From NCBI RefSeq assembly GCF_002950945.1, contig NZ_CP012673.1, positions 13,755,501 through 13,819,500 on the forward strand: a DNA stretch of 64,000 nucleotides, in the 5' to 3' direction. Positions within the stretch are counted from its first letter, which is position 1. Each line of letters starts with the position of its first letter. The notes below the pieces were generated by a model. The model was given only the letters and a program-made list of their open reading frames with translations. It ran no database searches and was not told the origin of the DNA. The position numbers were made by a program, and so were the translations under genes. Shown here in pieces: positions 50,442 through 59,265 of this stretch. The stretch is from Sorangium cellulosum. Lineage in GTDB: Bacteria > Myxococcota_A > Polyangia > Polyangiales > Polyangiaceae.

Positions 50442-52079
50442 TCAGCTCGCCAGCGGCAGCGAGAAGTGGATCGTCGTCCCGTGCCCCGGGGTGCTCTCGA
50501 CCGCCACGGTCCCGTGGTGCGCCTCGACGATGCCGCGCGCGATGTACAGGCCGAGCCCCGCGCCGGTGCGCGACTCCTGCGAGGCCTTCCAGTAGCGATC
50601 GAAGAGGTGGGGCTGATGCTCGGGCGGGATGCCCGGGCCGGTGTCGGCCACCGAGAAGCGCGCGAGATCCGCGACCCGGCAGAGCGACACGCTCACCACG
50701 CCGCCCTTCGGCGTGAACTTCAGCGCGTTGCCGAGCAGGTTCGAGAAGACCTGGAGCACCCGATCCCGGTCGGCGAGGACCTCCAGGCCCGCGTCGAGCG
50801 GACCCTGCGTCACCCGGCACCCCTTCGCCTCCGCCAACGACGCCGCCGCCTCGAGCGCCTCGCGCACGAGCGACCCGCCCCGCTCCACCCGCGGCGACAC
50901 CACGAGCCGACCCGCCTCGATGCGCGAGGCGTCGAGCAGATCCTCGATCAGCCGCGTCATCCGCTGGATCCCGCGATCCATGCGATCGACGAGCTGCACG
51001 GCGTCGTCCTCCTCGCCCGCCTTCCGCGCCAGCAGATCGCTGCGCAAGAGCGACGCCGTGATCGCGATCGTGTTGAGCGGGTTGCGCAGATCGTGCGAGA
51101 CGATCGCGAGCAGGTCGTCCCGGGCGCGCGTCGCGGCCTGCGCCTCGTTGTACAGCCTCGCGTTCTCGAGGGCGACCGACGCCGACTGCGCCAGCTGCGT
51201 CAGCAGCACCTCGTCGCTCTCCACGAACGGGCCGTCGCGGCGATCCAGGAGCTGGATGCTCCCGATGCACTGGCCCTCGCGGCCGCGCAGCGGCGCCGCC
51301 ACCAGCGAGCGCGGGTAGAGCTCCGCCGGCGCGCGCGACAGCACGTCGGCGCACGTCGGATCGCTGTGGATCTCGTCGCCGGTCAGCCGGACGCTCGTGC
51401 TCCGCCGCTCGATCAGGCCGCACGCCATCTCGCGCAGGGCGTCGCGATCCTCCCGCGCGGCGTACTCCTCCGACATCGACAGGCCCGTCATCGACCGCTG
51501 CGCCACACCCCGCGCCGCCAGGCGCGCGACCGCCACGTTCGCGTCGAGCAGCGCCCGCGCCTCGTCGGTGGTCCGCTGGATGAGCTCGTTCAGCGAGAGC
51601 GACCGGTGGATGCGCAGCGTCGCCTCGGTGAGCTGCGCGAGCTGGCTCGCGTGCCGCGCGAGCGCCCGCCGCGCCTCGTCCTCGCGGCGCTCCGCCTCGT
51701 TCAGCCGGAGCACGTAGCGCAGGCTCTGCACCAGCCGCTCGGGCGTCAGCAGGTTCTTCGGCACGTAGTCCGCCGCGCCCCGCTTCATCAGATCGACGGC
51801 GAGCGACTCGTCCCCCTGCCCGGTCAGCATGATGAACGGCGCCGTCAGCTTCGCCTTGCGCGCCGCCTCGATCACCGTGAGCCCGTCGCCCCCGGGCAGG
51901 TAGAAGTCGAGCAGGACGCAGTCGATCTGCTGCTCGTACAGCACCGCCAGCGCCGAGTCGACGGAATCGGCCTCCTTGATCTCCGCATCGACGCGGCCGC
52001 TGCGCAGCGCCCGCAAGATCGCGATCCGATCCACGGTGTCGTCGTCGACCACGAGCAGACGAACCGACCTCTGACTCAA
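50442..52079 (-). CDS. Response-regulator/GAF/histidine-kinase hybrid
   Basis: 545 residues. The N-terminal receiver has Asp58 in VLLDFYLPG. A helical linker precedes a GAF domain (SLVAAPLRGREGQCIGSIQLL). The HisKA motif is IVSHDLRNPLN with His329, and the ATPase has NLLGNALKFTPKG, DTGPGIP and GAGLGLYIARGIVEAH. It is a soluble two-component protein, receiver first. The likely start is a TTG that overlaps the stop of the upstream response regulator, so the pair is coupled. Confidence 0.9.
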   Translation of the reverse strand: MSQRSVRLLVVDDDTVDRIAILRALRSGRVDAEIKEADSVDSALAVLYEQQIDCVLLDFYLPGGDGLTVIEAARKAKLTAPFIMLTGQGDESLAVDLMKRGAADYVPKNLLTPERLVQSLRYVLRLNEAERREDEARRALARHASQLAQLTEATLRIHRSLSLNELIQRTTDEARALLDANVAVARLAARGVAQRSMTGLSMSEEYAAREDRDALREMACGLIERRSTSVRLTGDEIHSDPTCADVLSRAPAELYPRSLVAAPLRGREGQCIGSIQLLDRRDGPFVESDEVLLTQLAQSASVALENARLYNEAQAATRARDDLLAIVSHDLRNPLNTIAITASLLRSDLLARKAGEEDDAVQLVDRMDRGIQRMTRLIEDLLDASRIEAGRLVVSPRVERGGSLVREALEAAASLAEAKGCRVTQGPLDAGLEVLADRDRVLQVFSNLLGNALKFTPKGGVVSVSLCRVADLARFSVADTGPGIPPEHQPHLFDRYWKASQESRTGAGLGLYIARGIVEAHHGTVAVESTPGHGTTIHFSLPLAS

Positions 52080-52492
52080 GGCATCTCCACGAGCGTCCAG
52101 TACCGGTTCAGTGCCGTCATCAGCTCGACGAAGCTCAGGAAAGTGACCGGCTTGAGCAGGTAGCCGGCGACGTTCAGGTCGTACGCGTCCACCTTGTCGC
52201 GATCGTCGTTCGAGGTCGTCAGCACGACCACGGGCGTCGCCTTGAGCGCGCCGTCGGCCCGGAGCTCGCGGAGGAACTCGATGCCGTTCATCCTCGGCAT
52301 GTTCAGGTCGAGCAGGACGAGGCGCCGATCCCGGGGCACCAGGGTGCCGCGCAGCAGATCGAGCCCCTCCACGCCGTCGCCCGCCACCCAGAGCGGGTTC
52401 GTGATCTTGCCCCTCTCGAACGCCCTGCGCACGTTCATCACGTCGACGGTGTCGTCCTCGATCAAGACAATATTCAGGATTTTACCGTCCAT
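52076..52492 (-). CDS. Single-domain response regulator
   Basis: 138 residues, receiver only. Phospho-Asp62 is in LVLLDLNMPRMNG, with the acidic pair in IEDD and the Lys in LLKPV. The Rcp1/CheY-like form carries no output domain, so it probably relays phosphate. The ATG has GAGGACGAGG directly upstream. It is coupled (TTGA overlap) to the downstream hybrid kinase, its likely partner. Confidence 0.93.
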   Translation of the reverse strand: MDGKILNIVLIEDDTVDVMNVRRAFERGKITNPLWVAGDGVEGLDLLRGTLVPRDRRLVLLDLNMPRMNGIEFLRELRADGALKATPVVVLTTSNDDRDKVDAYDLNVAGYLLKPVTFLSFVELMTALNRYWTLVEMP

Positions 52493-52828
52493 CCTCGTCC
52501 TCGCTGAGGGGCAAACGCTGGTCCGTCGATAGCATACGAGAGCAACGCTGCACGTGAGGCAGGACCCTGGCAACAGAGCTGGAGGCCGGCTCACTTAATT
52601 TCTGGATGCCGCGTACGGCTCGCCTCGCACTGGAACTGGACCGCGGCCGCCTCGGCCTCCAGGTGCTCCGTCCCGGCGCGGTCCACTCCCGTGCCGCGGA
52701 GTGTACCGTCGGCTCGCTGCGCCGGGAAGAGCTGAGTGCGCGGAGGTATGTGCGGGTGCTCGGGACGGCCGGTCGCGGGCGCCGCGCGCCGGGGCGCCGC
52801 GCGCCGGGGAAGCGGGCGGGCTCGAGGT

Positions 52829-55675
52829 TTACGGCCAGCTGCCCCGGTTGCCGCCGCGGCCGACGAGGTGCGCCACCGCCGTGACCAGGCTGTTCGGCTC
52901 GATGGGCTTGGCGAGGTGCATCTGGAAGCCGGAGGCGATCGCCTGGCGGCGGTCTTCCATGCGCGTGTACGCGGTGAGCGCGAGGGCGGGGATGCCGCTC
53001 GCGGAGACCTCGGGCCCCATCGCGCGCAGCCGCCGGATCATCGCGTAGCCGTCCTCCCCCGGCATGCCGATGTCGCTCACGAGCACGTCGAACTCGCCCG
53101 CGCGGAGGGCCTCGATCGCCGCGCCGGCCGAGGCGGCCTCGCGCACCACCGCCCCGGCGCGCACGAAGATGATGCCGAGCAGCTCGCGCGCGTCGGTCTC
53201 GTCGTCGACCACGAGGATGCGGATGCCCTCGAGCACACGGCGCGCCGAGCCCGTCGGCGTGTCGCTGCTCCGCCGCTGCGGCGACGGCACCGCCGGCTGC
53301 GCCTCCGCGCGGATCGGCAGCCGGACCCGGAAGCGCGCGCCCTTGCCCTCGCCGTCGCTGTCCGCGTGCACGGTCCCGCCCTGCGCCTCCGCCAGGTGGC
53401 GCACGATCGCGAGGCCGAGCCCCAGCCCGCCGTGCGCGCGGGTCATCCCCCCGTCGGCCTGCCGGAACCGCTCGAACAGGAACGGCAGGAAGCTCTTCGG
53501 GATCCCCTCGCCGTCGTCCTCGACCTCGACCTCGAGCACCGCGTCGACGCGCCGGGCCCCGACCCGGACATGGCCCCCCGAGGGCGTGAACTTCACCGCG
53601 TTCGTGAGGAGGTTCCACACGATCTGCTGGAGCCGATCCGCGTCGCCGAGGAAGATGCCCACGTCGTCCACGACCCAGGCGTTCACCGTCACGCCCTTCG
53701 CCAGCGCCGCGGGGCGCACCAGGTCGAGCGCCGTGGCGAGCACCTGCCGCACGTCCACGGGATCGGTCCGCAGCTGCAGCTTCCCCGCGATGATCGTCGA
53801 CGCGTCGAGGATGTCCTCGATGAGCTGCGATTGCGCCTTCGCGTTGCGCTCGATCGTGACGAGGCCCCGGTCGAGCGACTCGGCGTCCACGTCGCCCGTC
53901 CGGAGGATGCGCGCCCAGCCCAGGATCGACTGGAGCGGCGTCCTGAGCTCGTGCGACACGGTCGCGAGGAACTCGTCCTTGAGCCGGTTCAGCTGCTCGG
54001 CGTGCTGCCGCGCCCGCTGCTCCTGATCGAGCAGCTGCGCGCGCTCCGCCTCGGTCCGCTTCTGCTCGGTGATGTCGTGGAACGAGATCCCGACGCCGTC
54101 GCCCAGCGCGACCGCGATGGCCCGGAAGATCTGCGGCGCGCCCTCGTGGGCGCTCGAGATCTCGACCCGGGCAAGCTCCCCCGTCTCCACGACGCGCGTG
54201 TACGTCTCGAACGCGCCGGCGAGCGCGCTGCCCGGCATCTCCAGCGACAGGCGCTTGCCCTCGAGGTCCTTGCCCCGGCCGCCCACGATCGGTCCGGTGG
54301 CCGGGTTCACGTAGACCCACTCGAAATCGGAGATCGCGCCCGACGCGTCGCGCACGCTGCGCAGGATCATGAACCCGTCGGGCGAAGCCTCCTGCACGGT
54401 GCGGAACCGCGCCTCGCTCGCCCGCAGCGCCTGCTCGATCGATTTCCGCTCGGTGATGTCCGTGGCCGTGCAGGTGACGCCGATGATCTCGCCCCCGTCG
54501 TCGGCCAGCGGCTCGATCGAGATGTCGAGGTGCTGCGCGCGCCCGCCCACGTGGAGCGCGATCTCGCGCCGCTGGCCGACCCCGCTGGCGAGCACCTCGC
54601 GCTTGATCCGCTCGAGCGCCCGCGCCGCCTCCGGATCCTCCAGCACCTCCGCGTCGGTCTTACCGAGCACCTCGCGCTCCGACTTGCCGAAGGCGTTGTG
54701 CATCCAGGTGTAGCGGAGGTTTCGATCCTGGGTGAACACCATGACCGGCGACCCCCGGAGCGCCTTGCGGAAGCGCTCCTCGTTCACGCGGAGCGCCTGC
54801 TCGGCGCGCAGGCGCTGCGCGACGCTCTGCTGGAGCTCGAGCGCGAGGCGCTCCGCCTTCCGGCGCGCCTCGATCTGATCGGTCACGTCGAACGCCGTGA
54901 CCAGGACGCCTTCCAGGGCGCCGCTCACGTCGCGCACGGGCTTGCACAGGACGTTGTACAGCCGCTCCACCATCTCGCCGGTCCAGTGCGTGATCCGCAC
55001 CGGGAGCTCGCTCCCGACGCTGGGCTTGCCGCTCGCCATGGCCGCCTCGAGCTGCGTGTGCAGCGCCTGCCCGCGGAGCTCGGGGACGGCCTCGATGAGC
55101 GGCTTGCCGACGAGGTCGTCGCGGCCGACCACCTGACAGAACAGCGGGTTCGCGAGCTGAAACACGAGATCGGCGCCCTTGAGGAAGCAGAGCGGCGCCG
55201 GCGCCTGGGTGAGCAGCGCGGCGCTCTTGGTCCGCTCGAGCTCGGTGCGCTTGCGCTCGGTCTCGAGCGCCTCCAGCTGGAGCCGCGTGTGCTCGCTGAC
55301 CGCCTTGGCGATGCCCGCGTCCACGCGCTCGAAGAGCGCCTCGAGATCGCTCAGCTTCGGCGTGATCCCGGCCTCGTGGATCTCGCGGAGGATGGACCGC
55401 CGGAGGACGCCGTACTCGCGGACCATCCCGTCCAGCTCGAAGCCGTGCTCCCACCGCACCTCGCCGTGCTCGCGCGCCGTGTCCTCGCTGCCGCGGGTGG
55501 GTGTGCCGTTCTCCAGGCTGGCGGCCACCTCGTCGAGGAAGCTCGGCAGCGCGTTGATGAGCAGTGGTTTCGGCATCTCTCGCGCCATCGGGCTCCGCGC
55601 GTGCAGCTCGCCGACGAACCGCTCGATGATGGCTTCGCGGCGGGTCCTGATGATCGTGGGGAGCGGCGTCGTCAT
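52829..55675 (-). CDS. Multi-PAS hybrid histidine kinase with RsbRD-like N-terminus
   Basis: 948 residues. The start (about 1-130) resembles an RsbRD/RsbR-N-type globin-like or helical sensor domain (IIRTRREAIIERFVGELH, LDGMVREYGVLRRSI). Three PAS-type segments follow. HisKA has SHELRTPLQ with His575, the ATPase domain has NLLTNAVKFTPSG and GLGLGLAIVRHL, and the C-terminal receiver has Asp868 in VSDIGMPGEDGY. No membrane helix, so a cytoplasmic sensor. The ATG is preceded by a long upstream region that contains a 16-bp palindrome. Confidence 0.92.
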   Translation of the reverse strand: MTTPLPTIIRTRREAIIERFVGELHARSPMAREMPKPLLINALPSFLDEVAASLENGTPTRGSEDTAREHGEVRWEHGFELDGMVREYGVLRRSILREIHEAGITPKLSDLEALFERVDAGIAKAVSEHTRLQLEALETERKRTELERTKSAALLTQAPAPLCFLKGADLVFQLANPLFCQVVGRDDLVGKPLIEAVPELRGQALHTQLEAAMASGKPSVGSELPVRITHWTGEMVERLYNVLCKPVRDVSGALEGVLVTAFDVTDQIEARRKAERLALELQQSVAQRLRAEQALRVNEERFRKALRGSPVMVFTQDRNLRYTWMHNAFGKSEREVLGKTDAEVLEDPEAARALERIKREVLASGVGQRREIALHVGGRAQHLDISIEPLADDGGEIIGVTCTATDITERKSIEQALRASEARFRTVQEASPDGFMILRSVRDASGAISDFEWVYVNPATGPIVGGRGKDLEGKRLSLEMPGSALAGAFETYTRVVETGELARVEISSAHEGAPQIFRAIAVALGDGVGISFHDITEQKRTEAERAQLLDQEQRARQHAEQLNRLKDEFLATVSHELRTPLQSILGWARILRTGDVDAESLDRGLVTIERNAKAQSQLIEDILDASTIIAGKLQLRTDPVDVRQVLATALDLVRPAALAKGVTVNAWVVDDVGIFLGDADRLQQIVWNLLTNAVKFTPSGGHVRVGARRVDAVLEVEVEDDGEGIPKSFLPFLFERFRQADGGMTRAHGGLGLGLAIVRHLAEAQGGTVHADSDGEGKGARFRVRLPIRAEAQPAVPSPQRRSSDTPTGSARRVLEGIRILVVDDETDARELLGIIFVRAGAVVREAASAGAAIEALRAGEFDVLVSDIGMPGEDGYAMIRRLRAMGPEVSASGIPALALTAYTRMEDRRQAIASGFQMHLAKPIEPNSLVTAVAHLVGRGGNRGSWP

Positions 55676-56151
55676 GGTCGGATCGTGCGCGGCGTGAGCC
55701 TCGTCCCGGCAGACATCGCCGTCAGGGGCCCGGGCAGCGACCGGCGATCGCTCCTGGGCCACATCGCCCGGGAGGGGCGTCTGTGAGCACGACATACTCG
55801 GCGAGCTGAGCGGCCGCCACAAGGCGCCCCGCCATCGCAGCCCGCGCGTAGGCGGGCGGACGACCGCCGCATTGACGGGACAGCTGTCCCGGCTTCGCCG
55901 TCGCGGTCGCCCTCGACGTGGAAGCTTCCCTGGGCCCGGCCTCGCCCTCACGCGCACGTGAAGAGACTCCAGCAATCCTTGTGCCCACCCGGAGCCGCAG
56001 AGGGCCCGACCGGTGAGCGGTGCGCGACGACACGAGCGAGGCAATTTGCCGCAGCCCTTCTCCCTTTCCCTGCGCGTGTCGCTGAACGGAGCGTGAGGCG
56101 AGCTGCGTCACGCCCGGGGGCGCTGCCGTGTTCGTCGACAGGGCACCTCGG
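55676..56151. other. Intergenic region with a 16-bp palindrome
   Basis: 476 bases between the PAS hybrid kinase and the next sigma-54-type site. CGGGACAGCTGTCCCG at 55876-55891 is a perfect palindrome, preceded by TTGACG. No coding sequence is convincing. Confidence 0.6.
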
Positions 56152-56167
56152 CGGCACGACCGCTGCA
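56152..56167 (+). promoter_or_regulatory. Sigma-54-type (-24/-12) promoter for the DUF1328 gene
   Basis: CGGCACGACCGCTGCA has GGCACG followed after four bases by CTGC, with GG and GC elements 12 bases apart. Predicted transcript start is near 56178, giving a 43-base leader with a strong GGAGG ribosome site before ATG 56221. Confidence 0.7.
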
Positions 56168-56220
56168 ATGGCCCTTTATCACCACGCTGGAACATCAATT
56201 CACCCAATTCGGAGGTTATC

Positions 56221-56385
56221 ATGCTCAGTTGGAGTGTTGCGTTCTTTATCATCGCCATCATCGCTGCGATCTTCGGCTTCGGCGGCATCGCCGCGAGCGC
56301 TGCCTCGGTGGCGAAGCTCCTCTTCGTCGTCTTTCTCGTGCTGGCGCTCGTCTCGCTCGTCCTCGGCCGTCGCGTTCCGACCTGA
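56221..56385 (+). CDS. DUF1328 (UPF0391/YtjA-like) small membrane protein
   Basis: 54 residues. Two hydrophobic helices (WSVAFFIIAIIAAIFGFGGIA and VAKLLFVVFLVLALVSLVLG) and the FGFGGIA signature match the DUF1328/YtjA family of inner-membrane proteins, often induced by stress. The ribosome site GGAGGTTATC is strong. A sigma-54-type promoter lies 54 bases upstream of the ATG. Single gene, 478 bases before the next one. Confidence 0.92.
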   Translation: MLSWSVAFFIIAIIAAIFGFGGIAASAASVAKLLFVVFLVLALVSLVLGRRVPT

Positions 56386-56863
56386 CGCGCCCCACTCCGG
56401 CCCTCGCCCGCCTCAGCGGTCCTTCTCCCACAGGACCACACGTCGCCGCGCAGAGGGCCTGATCCGCCGTCCCTCCGGCTCGCCGCTGCGCGCCACCTCT
56501 TCATCCCACATCCCCTCTCAGGACCTGGCTCGACGCGGCAGGCGCCGACGCGTCTGCCCCGTCGAGCCGCCGCCACGGCGCGCGTCGCCCCGTGGCGTCA
56601 GGTGATGACGCGTTGCGTTGCGCGCTGTTGTTGTCTGCGCTGCGAGATCGTTTGCACGTGCTCGCCGGCCACGATCGAGGCGATTTGTCTCGCCGGGACG
56701 AGCGGCCGCGGCGATTCCCGGTGGCACGGCTGTCGCAATACCCCGGGAGAGACCATCCCGGGCATCGAGAGACCCGTCCTGGGCAGCCCCGATGGGCCGG
56801 TGCGTCGTTCGACGCTCGCTCGGGCTCGCGGTCGAGCCCCAACCCAGACCGGAGGAGATTACC
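56386..56863. other. Intergenic region carrying a sigma-54-type site
   Basis: 478 bases with no supported gene. The only clear element is the -24/-12 site at 56722-56737. Confidence 0.6.
56722..56737 (+). promoter_or_regulatory. Sigma-54-type (-24/-12) promoter for the coiled-coil lipoprotein
   Basis: TGGCACGGCTGTCGCA has a perfect TGGCACG -24 box and TCGC at -12, with the GG and GC elements 12 bases apart. Predicted start is near 56748, about 116 bases before ATG 56864. Confidence 0.7.
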
Positions 56864-57418
56864 ATGTTGACCGTTCGTACGTTCCTTCCCCTCGCTGTTG
56901 TCATGAGCGTCTTCGCGGGCTGCGAGTCCCCGACGGAGGCGCAGTCCAAGGCCGAGCGCGCGCAGCGCGAGGCGGAGCAGAAGGCGGCGGAGGTCGCGAA
57001 CGAGCTCGACAAGAAGGTCGCCGAGATCGATCAGCGGGCGGAGCGGGAGACTGACAAGGCGCTGCGAGAGGCCGCGGAGGAGCTCAACGGCGCCGCGCTC
57101 GAGGCCCGCGAGAAGAGCGCGGAGGCCCAGGCGGAGCTCGCGAAGGCCCGCGACGACGTGCGCGCGTCGACGACGCGCCGGGTCGAGAACCTCGAGAAGG
57201 ACGTCGTGGAGCTCCGCGCCAAGCTCGAGAAGAAGATGTCCAAGGTCGAGGCTGACAAGCTCGTGAAGGAGCTGGAGCAGAAGTCGGAGGCGGTCCGCAG
57301 GAGCCTGCGCGACCTCGACGCGGCGACGAGCACGAACCTCAATGACGTGAGGAGGGTCGTCACGCAGCAGGTCGAGGAGCTCGATCGCGCCATCCAGGAA
57401 GCGAGGCGGCGCGTCTGA
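56864..57418 (+). CDS. Coiled-coil lipoprotein
   Basis: 184 residues. The signal peptide ends in the lipobox VFAGC. The rest is one long charged coiled coil (KAERAQREAEQKAAEVANELDK... through KVEADKLVKELEQKSEAVRR). The ATG has a strong GGAGGAG. A perfect -24 box of sigma-54 type lies upstream. It resembles small envelope-stress lipoproteins; it could bridge membrane and peptidoglycan. It is first in a run of three closely spaced genes. Confidence 0.82.
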   Translation: MLTVRTFLPLAVVMSVFAGCESPTEAQSKAERAQREAEQKAAEVANELDKKVAEIDQRAERETDKALREAAEELNGAALEAREKSAEAQAELAKARDDVRASTTRRVENLEKDVVELRAKLEKKMSKVEADKLVKELEQKSEAVRRSLRDLDAATSTNLNDVRRVVTQQVEELDRAIQEARRRV

Positions 57419-57466
57419 GCGCAGGCGTGCCGGTTTGACGGATCACCAGCATCTCAGGAGGATCGC

Positions 57467-57685
57467 ATGGAAAAGCAGAAGGTTTCTCAGCAGGAGCAGT
57501 CCACGGAGATCGAGGGCGAGGGCAGCCACTCGGCCGACCGGCGCTACCGCGAGGGTGTGGAGAGGTCGGTGAAGGGCGGTCACATCGAGGAGGGCGCCGA
57601 GGAGGCGGCCCGCGCGCTGGACGGCCCGGAAGGTGAGGAGCTGCGCGAGGCGCAGGAGGCGACGCGCAAGGGCAAGCCGAGCTGA
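57467..57685 (+). CDS. Small hydrophilic stress-type protein
   Basis: 72 residues, strongly charged and Gly/Glu-rich with no hydrophobic core (SADRRYREGVERSVKGGHIEEGAEEAARALDGPEG). It looks like a disordered, hydrophilic stress protein. The ribosome site AGGAGGATCGC is good. It lies 48 bases after the coiled-coil lipoprotein and 16 before the zinc-ribbon gene. Function unknown. Confidence 0.8.
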   Translation: MEKQKVSQQEQSTEIEGEGSHSADRRYREGVERSVKGGHIEEGAEEAARALDGPEGEELREAQEATRKGKPS

Positions 57686-57701
57686 GCCTGCGGAGGAAGC
57701 C

Positions 57702-57986
57702 ATGATCCGGGAGCTCCGTTGCAAAGCCTGCGGTCGAAGGTTCATCTTTGTGTCGACAGCGGCCGCGCCGTGCCGGGCTTGCGGCGCGGCGCTTCAAGAG
57801 ATGGAGCTCGAGCGAGGGATTTACGAGCTCGCGGACGAGGGGGCGGAGAGCGCTTCCTCGTCGGCGGAGGCGAGCCGGGAGGATAAGATGGTGCCCGAGG
57901 ATCTCGGGTACGGGGAGTCTCATGGGTATGGGCCTTCCCATGGAGGACCGACCGGTCCCGGCGACGCACCGGCGAATACTCCTTGA
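57702..57986 (+). CDS. Small zinc-ribbon protein
   Basis: 94 residues. Two CxxC pairs (CKACG and CRACG, 17 residues apart) form a zinc ribbon. The C-terminal half is Ser/Gly/Pro-rich and likely disordered. The ATG has GGAGGAAGCC upstream. Last of three small genes, convergent with hemerythrin, with a long inverted repeat between. Probably a nucleic-acid or protein-binding factor. Confidence 0.78.
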   Translation: MIRELRCKACGRRFIFVSTAAAPCRACGAALQEMELERGIYELADEGAESASSSAEASREDKMVPEDLGYGESHGYGPSHGGPTGPGDAPANTP

Positions 57987-58033
57987 GGTCCTCCGCTGCC
58001 TCGTCCTTTGGCGCGCCCCCCGCCATCATCCCA

Positions 58034-58265
58034 CCCGTCTCCCGTCTCCCGTCTTCCCTCTCCCGTCTTTCGTGCTCGTCTTCGTGCTCGTGCTCGTGCT
58101 CGTCACATGCACGTCCTCGTGCACACTTCGGCGTGATCATGCTCGATCATGCTCGCCGATGACGGGTGAGCGAGCTGGCGGACGATCGAGCACGAGCACG
58201 AAGACGAGCACGAAAGACGAAAGACGGGAGACGGGAGACGGGAGAGGGAAGACGGGAGACGGAAG
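58034..58265. repeat. Long imperfect inverted repeat between convergent genes
   Basis: The left arm (58034-58096) is pyrimidine-rich with CCCGTCT and CGTGCTCG units. The right arm (58187-58265) is its reverse complement, with about 33 perfect bases at the inner end and an extra roughly 21-base segment. A spacer of about 90 bases holds duplicated ATCATGCTCG. It lies between the zinc-ribbon and hemerythrin genes and could form a large cruciform or act as a bidirectional terminator. Confidence 0.85.
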
Positions 58266-58384
58266 AGACTCCGACCTTCGACGTCCGCCGAACGCACGCT
58301 GCCCCTCGAACGTGCTGTCGAGCGCGGGAGAGGCTCGCAAACCTGGACTGGAAAGGGAGAAGACGACCCGAGCAGTGACGGCCG

Positions 58385-58864
58385 TCAGGCCGCCGTCGCC
58401 GTGCGCGCCGGGGCGATGGCCGGACCGTGGCTGCGATGGGAATGCGCGACGAGCGCATCGTACAGCTCCAGCATCTGCTGCCCGAGCCGCTCGTTCACTT
58501 CCTCCGTCAGCTCCTCCTCGATCCTCGGCAGGAGTTCCCTCTCCTCCTCCTTGACGTGGTGCGCCACGAGATCCCTCAGCGCCAGGAGCTTGCCCTTGAA
58601 GCTCGGATCCTCCGCCGCCGTGTTGACCACGCGCCGGATCTCGAACCGCGCAACCGTATGCTCCTCGCAAGCCCCTCCGATGAGGTCCGGCTCGATCGCG
58701 AGCAGCTCCGGAAAGAGCACCACCTGCTCGGCGAGCATGTGGGCCAGCAGGTGCTTCGTCAGATCGTCCGTCACCCGCCGGACATCGCCTTTGCCCGAGA
58801 GGGCCAGATCGAACAGCCTCTCGGCTTCGCGGTGTTGCCCCTTCAAGAGCTGGGTCGCTTTCAT
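58385..58864 (-). CDS. Hemerythrin HHE-domain protein
   Basis: 159 residues. The four-helix bundle carries the expected His/Glu positions (GQHREAERLF, LLAHMLAEQVVLFPEL, CEEHTVARFEI, VAHHVKEEERELLPRIEE). Such proteins bind a di-iron site and sense or store oxygen or NO, or repair Fe-S clusters. The ATG is preceded by GGGAGAAG. Convergent with the zinc-ribbon gene. A hypothetical gene lies directly upstream. Confidence 0.92.
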   Translation of the reverse strand: MKATQLLKGQHREAERLFDLALSGKGDVRRVTDDLTKHLLAHMLAEQVVLFPELLAIEPDLIGGACEEHTVARFEIRRVVNTAAEDPSFKGKLLALRDLVAHHVKEEERELLPRIEEELTEEVNERLGQQMLELYDALVAHSHRSHGPAIAPARTATAA

Positions 58865-58953
58865 GCATTCTTCTCCCAAAAAACGGAGGTTGAGGTCGGA
58901 GGTTCGGAGTCCTGGGTGGATGAGGAGTCTGTCTGTTCCGCGTCGCGCAAGGC

Positions 58954-59265
58954 TCAGGCAGCGAGGCGCGTGTAGCCCCGCAGCGGCTCGCCGCGGGGGC
59001 CCTCGGGCGAGAAGGTGACCGAGCCGTCATGCGAGGACGACGCCGCCACGAGCACCGCCGTGCTCACGTGGCCGAGGAGACGGAGCTTCTCCCGTACCCG
59101 CGACTGGAAGCTCGACGAAGGCTCGCCCGGCTGCTGAATCAGCAACTGGACATCACTCGTCCGCGCCCCCAACGAGGTTACACACTCGGTCCAGGAAGCG
59201 CCGGACTCAGCGATGACGAGGCACGTCTCGCCCTGCCCCTCGCCGCCTCGCCCCCCCTTCATCAT
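58954..59265 (-). CDS. Possible hypothetical protein, perhaps truncated
   Basis: 103 residues from the ATG at 59265; in-frame starts up to 59400 exist. The segment DVQLLIQQPGEPSSSFQSRVREKLRLLG followed by VSTAVLVAAS looks like a conserved strand-helix-strand core. I have a weak memory of related myxobacterial proteins but cannot name the family. No clear ribosome site, and the C-terminus (PLRGYTRLAA) looks short, so the gene may be decayed. It is on the same strand as hemerythrin. Confidence 0.4.
   Translation of the reverse strand: MMKGGRGGEGQGETCLVIAESGASWTECVTSLGARTSDVQLLIQQPGEPSSSFQSRVREKLRLLGHVSTAVLVAASSSHDGSVTFSPEGPRGEPLRGYTRLAA

Noticed and set aside
52510..52525. A minus-strand -24/-12-like sequence upstream of the response regulator at 52076-52492
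   Set aside because: The start would fall inside the ribosome site, and the -24 element is poor.
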